Shown here: one piece after another, positions 61,999 through 64,000 of the stretch | Position numbering within the stretch: position 1 is the first letter of the stretch | How the letters are laid out: the number at the start of each line of letters is the position of its first letter | Origin: Natrialba asiatica DSM 12278 | GTDB lineage: Archaea > Halobacteriota > Halobacteria > Halobacteriales > Natrialbaceae | DNA: 64,000 nt | Assembly: GCF_000337555.1 (NCBI RefSeq) | Contig: NZ_AOIO01000034.1 | Span: 17,158 to 81,157, forward strand | Direction: 5' to 3' | Made by a program: the position numbers and the translations under genes | The notes under the pieces: generated by a model | Seen by the model: the letters and a program-made list of their open reading frames with translations, nothing else | Told to the model about the DNA's origin: nothing | The model's database searches: none

Positions 61999-63027
61999 GT
62001 GAACCTCTCGATTGTCGATCTTGCACCCGTCCCTGACGGGGCGAGTGCAACTGAGGCCTACGAGAACACCGTCGAACTCGCTCAACTGGCCGAGGAACTC
62101 GGGTACTCGCGGTTCTGGGTCGCCGAACACCACAGCATGGCCGACTCGATCGCGAGCACGACGCCCGAGGTGCTGATCGCCCATCTCGCGGCCAAGACCG
62201 ACACGATCCGCGTCGGCTCCGGAACGGTGTTACTCAACCACTACAGCCCGTTCAAGGTCGCCGAAACGTTCAGTTCACTCGATGCGCTCGCCCCCGGCCG
62301 CATCGATCTCGGACTCGGACGCGCCACCGGCAAACCCGCCGCCGACCGCGCGCTCCGAACCGAGCGACGCAAGCAAAACCCCGACGAGGACCACGCCCGG
62401 AAGATCGAAGAAACCGCCACCCACCTCTACGACGAGTTCGGTGCGGACCATCCGTACGCCGATCTCCAACTGGCTCGCTCGGCCGAGGACGTCCCGGAAA
62501 TCTGGGTGCTCGGCTCCAGTCCCTCCAGTGCGAAGATCGCGGGCGAACTCGGGCTCCGCTACTGCTTTGCAGCGTTTATCAGGCCGACCCTCGCCGTGCG
62601 CGCCTTCGAGACCTACCGGGAGCACTTCGATCCCGCCGCGTCGGACGCCGGGGTCGACGAACCGAAGGGGATGCTCGCGGTGAACGTCGCCTGTGCCGAC
62701 ACGGACGAGGAGGCCGCACGGCTTCGGGCGAGCGCCGAGGCGTCCTACAAGCGCATGCAACGCGGTGTTACCGGATCGACGCCGACGGTCGACGAAGCGA
62801 TCGACGAACTCGGTGGCGTCCCCGATCCGACACCGCAGTCGCTGCCGCCCGGCGAGTGGCCTCGCGCGATGTCCGGCAGTCCGGAGACGGTGGGAACGCT
62901 GCTCGACGAACTGACCGACCAGGTCGGCGTCGACGACGTGATCGTCCAGAACCTCATCGCGGATCACGACGACGTGCTCCGCTCGCACGAACTGCTCGCC
63001 GAGGCTGTCGGATTGGACGCTCACTAA
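61999..63027 (+). CDS. LLM-class (luciferase-like) flavin oxidoreductase
   Basis: A 342-residue TIM-barrel oxidoreductase starting VNLSIVDLAPVPDGASATEA. It has GYSRFWVAEHHSMADSIAS near 44, the IRVGSGTVLLNHYSPFKVAE block near 73 and APGRIDLGLGRATGKPA near 99, characteristic of MsnO8-type LLM proteins. LLM enzymes use FMN or F420; the window also carries cofC/G/H. The substrate is unknown. It starts with GTG, 149 bp after the HdeD gene. Confidence 0.88.
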   Translation: MNLSIVDLAPVPDGASATEAYENTVELAQLAEELGYSRFWVAEHHSMADSIASTTPEVLIAHLAAKTDTIRVGSGTVLLNHYSPFKVAETFSSLDALAPGRIDLGLGRATGKPAADRALRTERRKQNPDEDHARKIEETATHLYDEFGADHPYADLQLARSAEDVPEIWVLGSSPSSAKIAGELGLRYCFAAFIRPTLAVRAFETYREHFDPAASDAGVDEPKGMLAVNVACADTDEEAARLRASAEASYKRMQRGVTGSTPTVDEAIDELGGVPDPTPQSLPPGEWPRAMSGSPETVGTLLDELTDQVGVDDVIVQNLIADHDDVLRSHELLAEAVGLDAH

Positions 63028-63070
63028 GTGATTACACGCGATTCACGACATCACAACAGCAAGCCGCGGA

Positions 63071-64000
63071 CTACTCCCCGAGGGCCGAATCGAAAAACTT
63101 CCGCTCTGCGGTCCGAAGGTGCTGATTAAACGTCGCCGGCGCGATGCCGAGGCGGTCTGCGATCTCCTCGCCAGTACTCTCGCGCGGCCAGTCGAAGTAC
63201 CCCGCGAAGTACGCCGTCTCGAGGGCCGCTCGCTGTTTCTCCGTGAGATCGTCCTCGAGCACGCCCATCATTCTCCGCCCGGCTCCCGATCCACCCGACC
63301 CCGAATCGTCCCGCTCGCTCCGCTCCGTCGTTCGCTGTGCGAGATAGGTCGCATCGGCCCGGTGTTCTTTGATCAGTTCGATCATCTGGCGCGTATCGCG
63401 GCCGCGCGGGAGTTCGACGACGAATCTGAACTCGGAATCTGCGATCGTCGCCGACTCGACCCGGCCACCGTGGGTCGCAATCGCCTCGAACAGCGACGCC
63501 GCAGCCGGTATCACGAGTTCGAACTCGAACTCATCGCGCTTTACGGAAAGGAATCTGACAGCGGTGACGCCCTCGCTTTGCTCGACGGCCTCTTCGAAGG
63601 CTTCCCGTGAGATGTCTTGAGCCGTCCCGTATGCGAGCAGCGCCTCGTCACCCCGGATCAGTTGCTTGATCGAAATCGTCCGCGACTCGGTATCCGTCAG
63701 CGCGACCAGTTCCGGAACCATCTCTTCGAGTCTGAACTCGAGTTCGATGACGGCGTCGCTGACCAGCGCGTCGCGGCGTTCGATCGCGGTGATCGCGTGG
63801 GCGATCGTGTCGCCGATGCGGGCGAGAATCTGCGTCTCCGGAGCGGTAAACGCGCGTGGAGACGAGGCATACACGTTGAGGACGCCGTAAATGAGGTCCT
63901 CGTGGATGATCGGGATCGATGCCGATGACTGGTAGCCGCGTGATTCGGCTTCCTCGCGCCAGGGCTCGAACTCGGGGTCGCTGTCGACGTTGTTTGCGAC
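63071..64000 (-). CDS. Bacterio-opsin-activator-type regulator (GAF + HTH-10), 5' end outside window
   Basis: A partial protein (~309 residues visible). It starts upstream of the window on the minus strand with the end of a GAF domain (SASIPIIHEDLIYGVLNVYA). This is followed by a linker helix (TQILARIGDTIAHAITAIER), a C-terminal Bat-like domain (VIELEFRLEEMVPELVALTD ... FEFELVIPAAASLFEAIATH) and an HTH-10 DNA-binding domain (LTEKQRAALETAYFAGYFDW then GEEIADRLGIAPATFNQHLR). It is the common haloarchaeal architecture for light/redox-responsive transcriptional activators. The target genes are unknown. Confidence 0.92.
   Translation of the reverse strand, partial: VANNVDSDPEFEPWREEAESRGYQSSASIPIIHEDLIYGVLNVYASSPRAFTAPETQILARIGDTIAHAITAIERRDALVSDAVIELEFRLEEMVPELVALTDTESRTISIKQLIRGDEALLAYGTAQDISREAFEEAVEQSEGVTAVRFLSVKRDEFEFELVIPAAASLFEAIATHGGRVESATIADSEFRFVVELPRGRDTRQMIELIKEHRADATYLAQRTTERSERDDSGSGGSGAGRRMMGVLEDDLTEKQRAALETAYFAGYFDWPRESTGEEIADRLGIAPATFNQHLRTAERKFFDSALGE

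Noticed and set aside
1..64000. CRISPR array, rRNA, intact tRNA, insertion sequence or replication origin
   Set aside because: No regularly spaced repeats, no recognisable transposase, Orc1/Cdc6 gene or complete tRNA was found; only a possible tRNA half and a MITE-like inverted repeat were noted.

Overview
The window comes from a halophilic archaeon (Halobacteria), most likely the Natrialbaceae (Natrinema/Haloterrigena/Natronorubrum-like); the genus cannot be fixed from this sequence. Evidence: GC-rich DNA with strong G/C third-position bias, highly acidic proteins, AT-rich TATA boxes 24-30 bp before start codons (leaderless transcripts), and lineage markers: CetZ tubulins, SAMP-type modifiers, archaeosine and F420 genes, HVO_0758- and HVO_0649-type zinc fingers, and a bacterio-opsin-activator-type regulator. 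It looks like ordinary, densely packed chromosome. There is no rRNA, CRISPR array, intact transposase, replication origin or complete tRNA that I can recognise.

Layout. 1-8 kb: 3' end of ppsA, mfnA-type decarboxylase, metG, a decayed GYD-domain gene, and pyk with its C-terminal PEP-utiliser-like domain. 8-16.6 kb: small membrane, DUF892 and lipoprotein genes, a cyclase, dph6, a DUF373 membrane protein, SppA, an orphan membrane protein with a palindrome at its promoter, and a long coiled-coil protein. 16.9-31.7 kb: two CetZ paralogues bracketing an SDR enzyme, a DHH phosphoesterase, a PfkB kinase, a GT81-like glycosyltransferase, NUDIX/CoA pyrophosphatase, a creatininase/ArfB-like plus DAO oxidoreductase operon, a stand-alone RAM domain, tmk and a complex-I-NDUFA9-like SDR. 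31.9-37.6 kb: the coenzyme F420 genes cofC, cofG and cofH, with an S49 protease/DUF4350 pair between cofG and cofH. 37.8-42.3 kb: purine genes purC, purU, purS and purQ with small membrane proteins. 42.4-58.6 kb: archaeosine genes (raSEA, then tgtA and arcS), a tungsten aldehyde:ferredoxin oxidoreductase with two small neighbours, an ABC exporter, AzlCD, a SAMP/MoaD modifier, PadR, NUDIX and a large secreted acidic modular protein. 58.6-64 kb: a 2.2-kb accessory-looking stretch bounded by the arcS 3' end and a decayed copy of it, then small zinc proteins, an HdeD-like membrane protein, a luciferase-like (LLM) oxidoreductase and a partial GAF/HTH-10 regulator.

Functional links. ppsA and pyk catalyse the opposing PEP/pyruvate steps. 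cofC/cofG/cofH make F420, which the LLM-family enzyme might use. purS, purQ, purC and purU act in purine synthesis. tgtA, arcS and raSEA make archaeosine at tRNA position 15. The AOR-family enzyme and the SAMP/MoaD protein belong to pterin-cofactor/sulfur chemistry.

The most unusual items are the 58.6-60.9 kb stretch (arcS-derived repeat, five consecutive hairpins, an inverted repeat), the GYD pseudogene at 5.9 kb, a SAMP-like protein with residues after its diglycine, a 20-codon ORF linking purS to purQ, and the modular NET-rich secreted protein at 53-54.5 kb.
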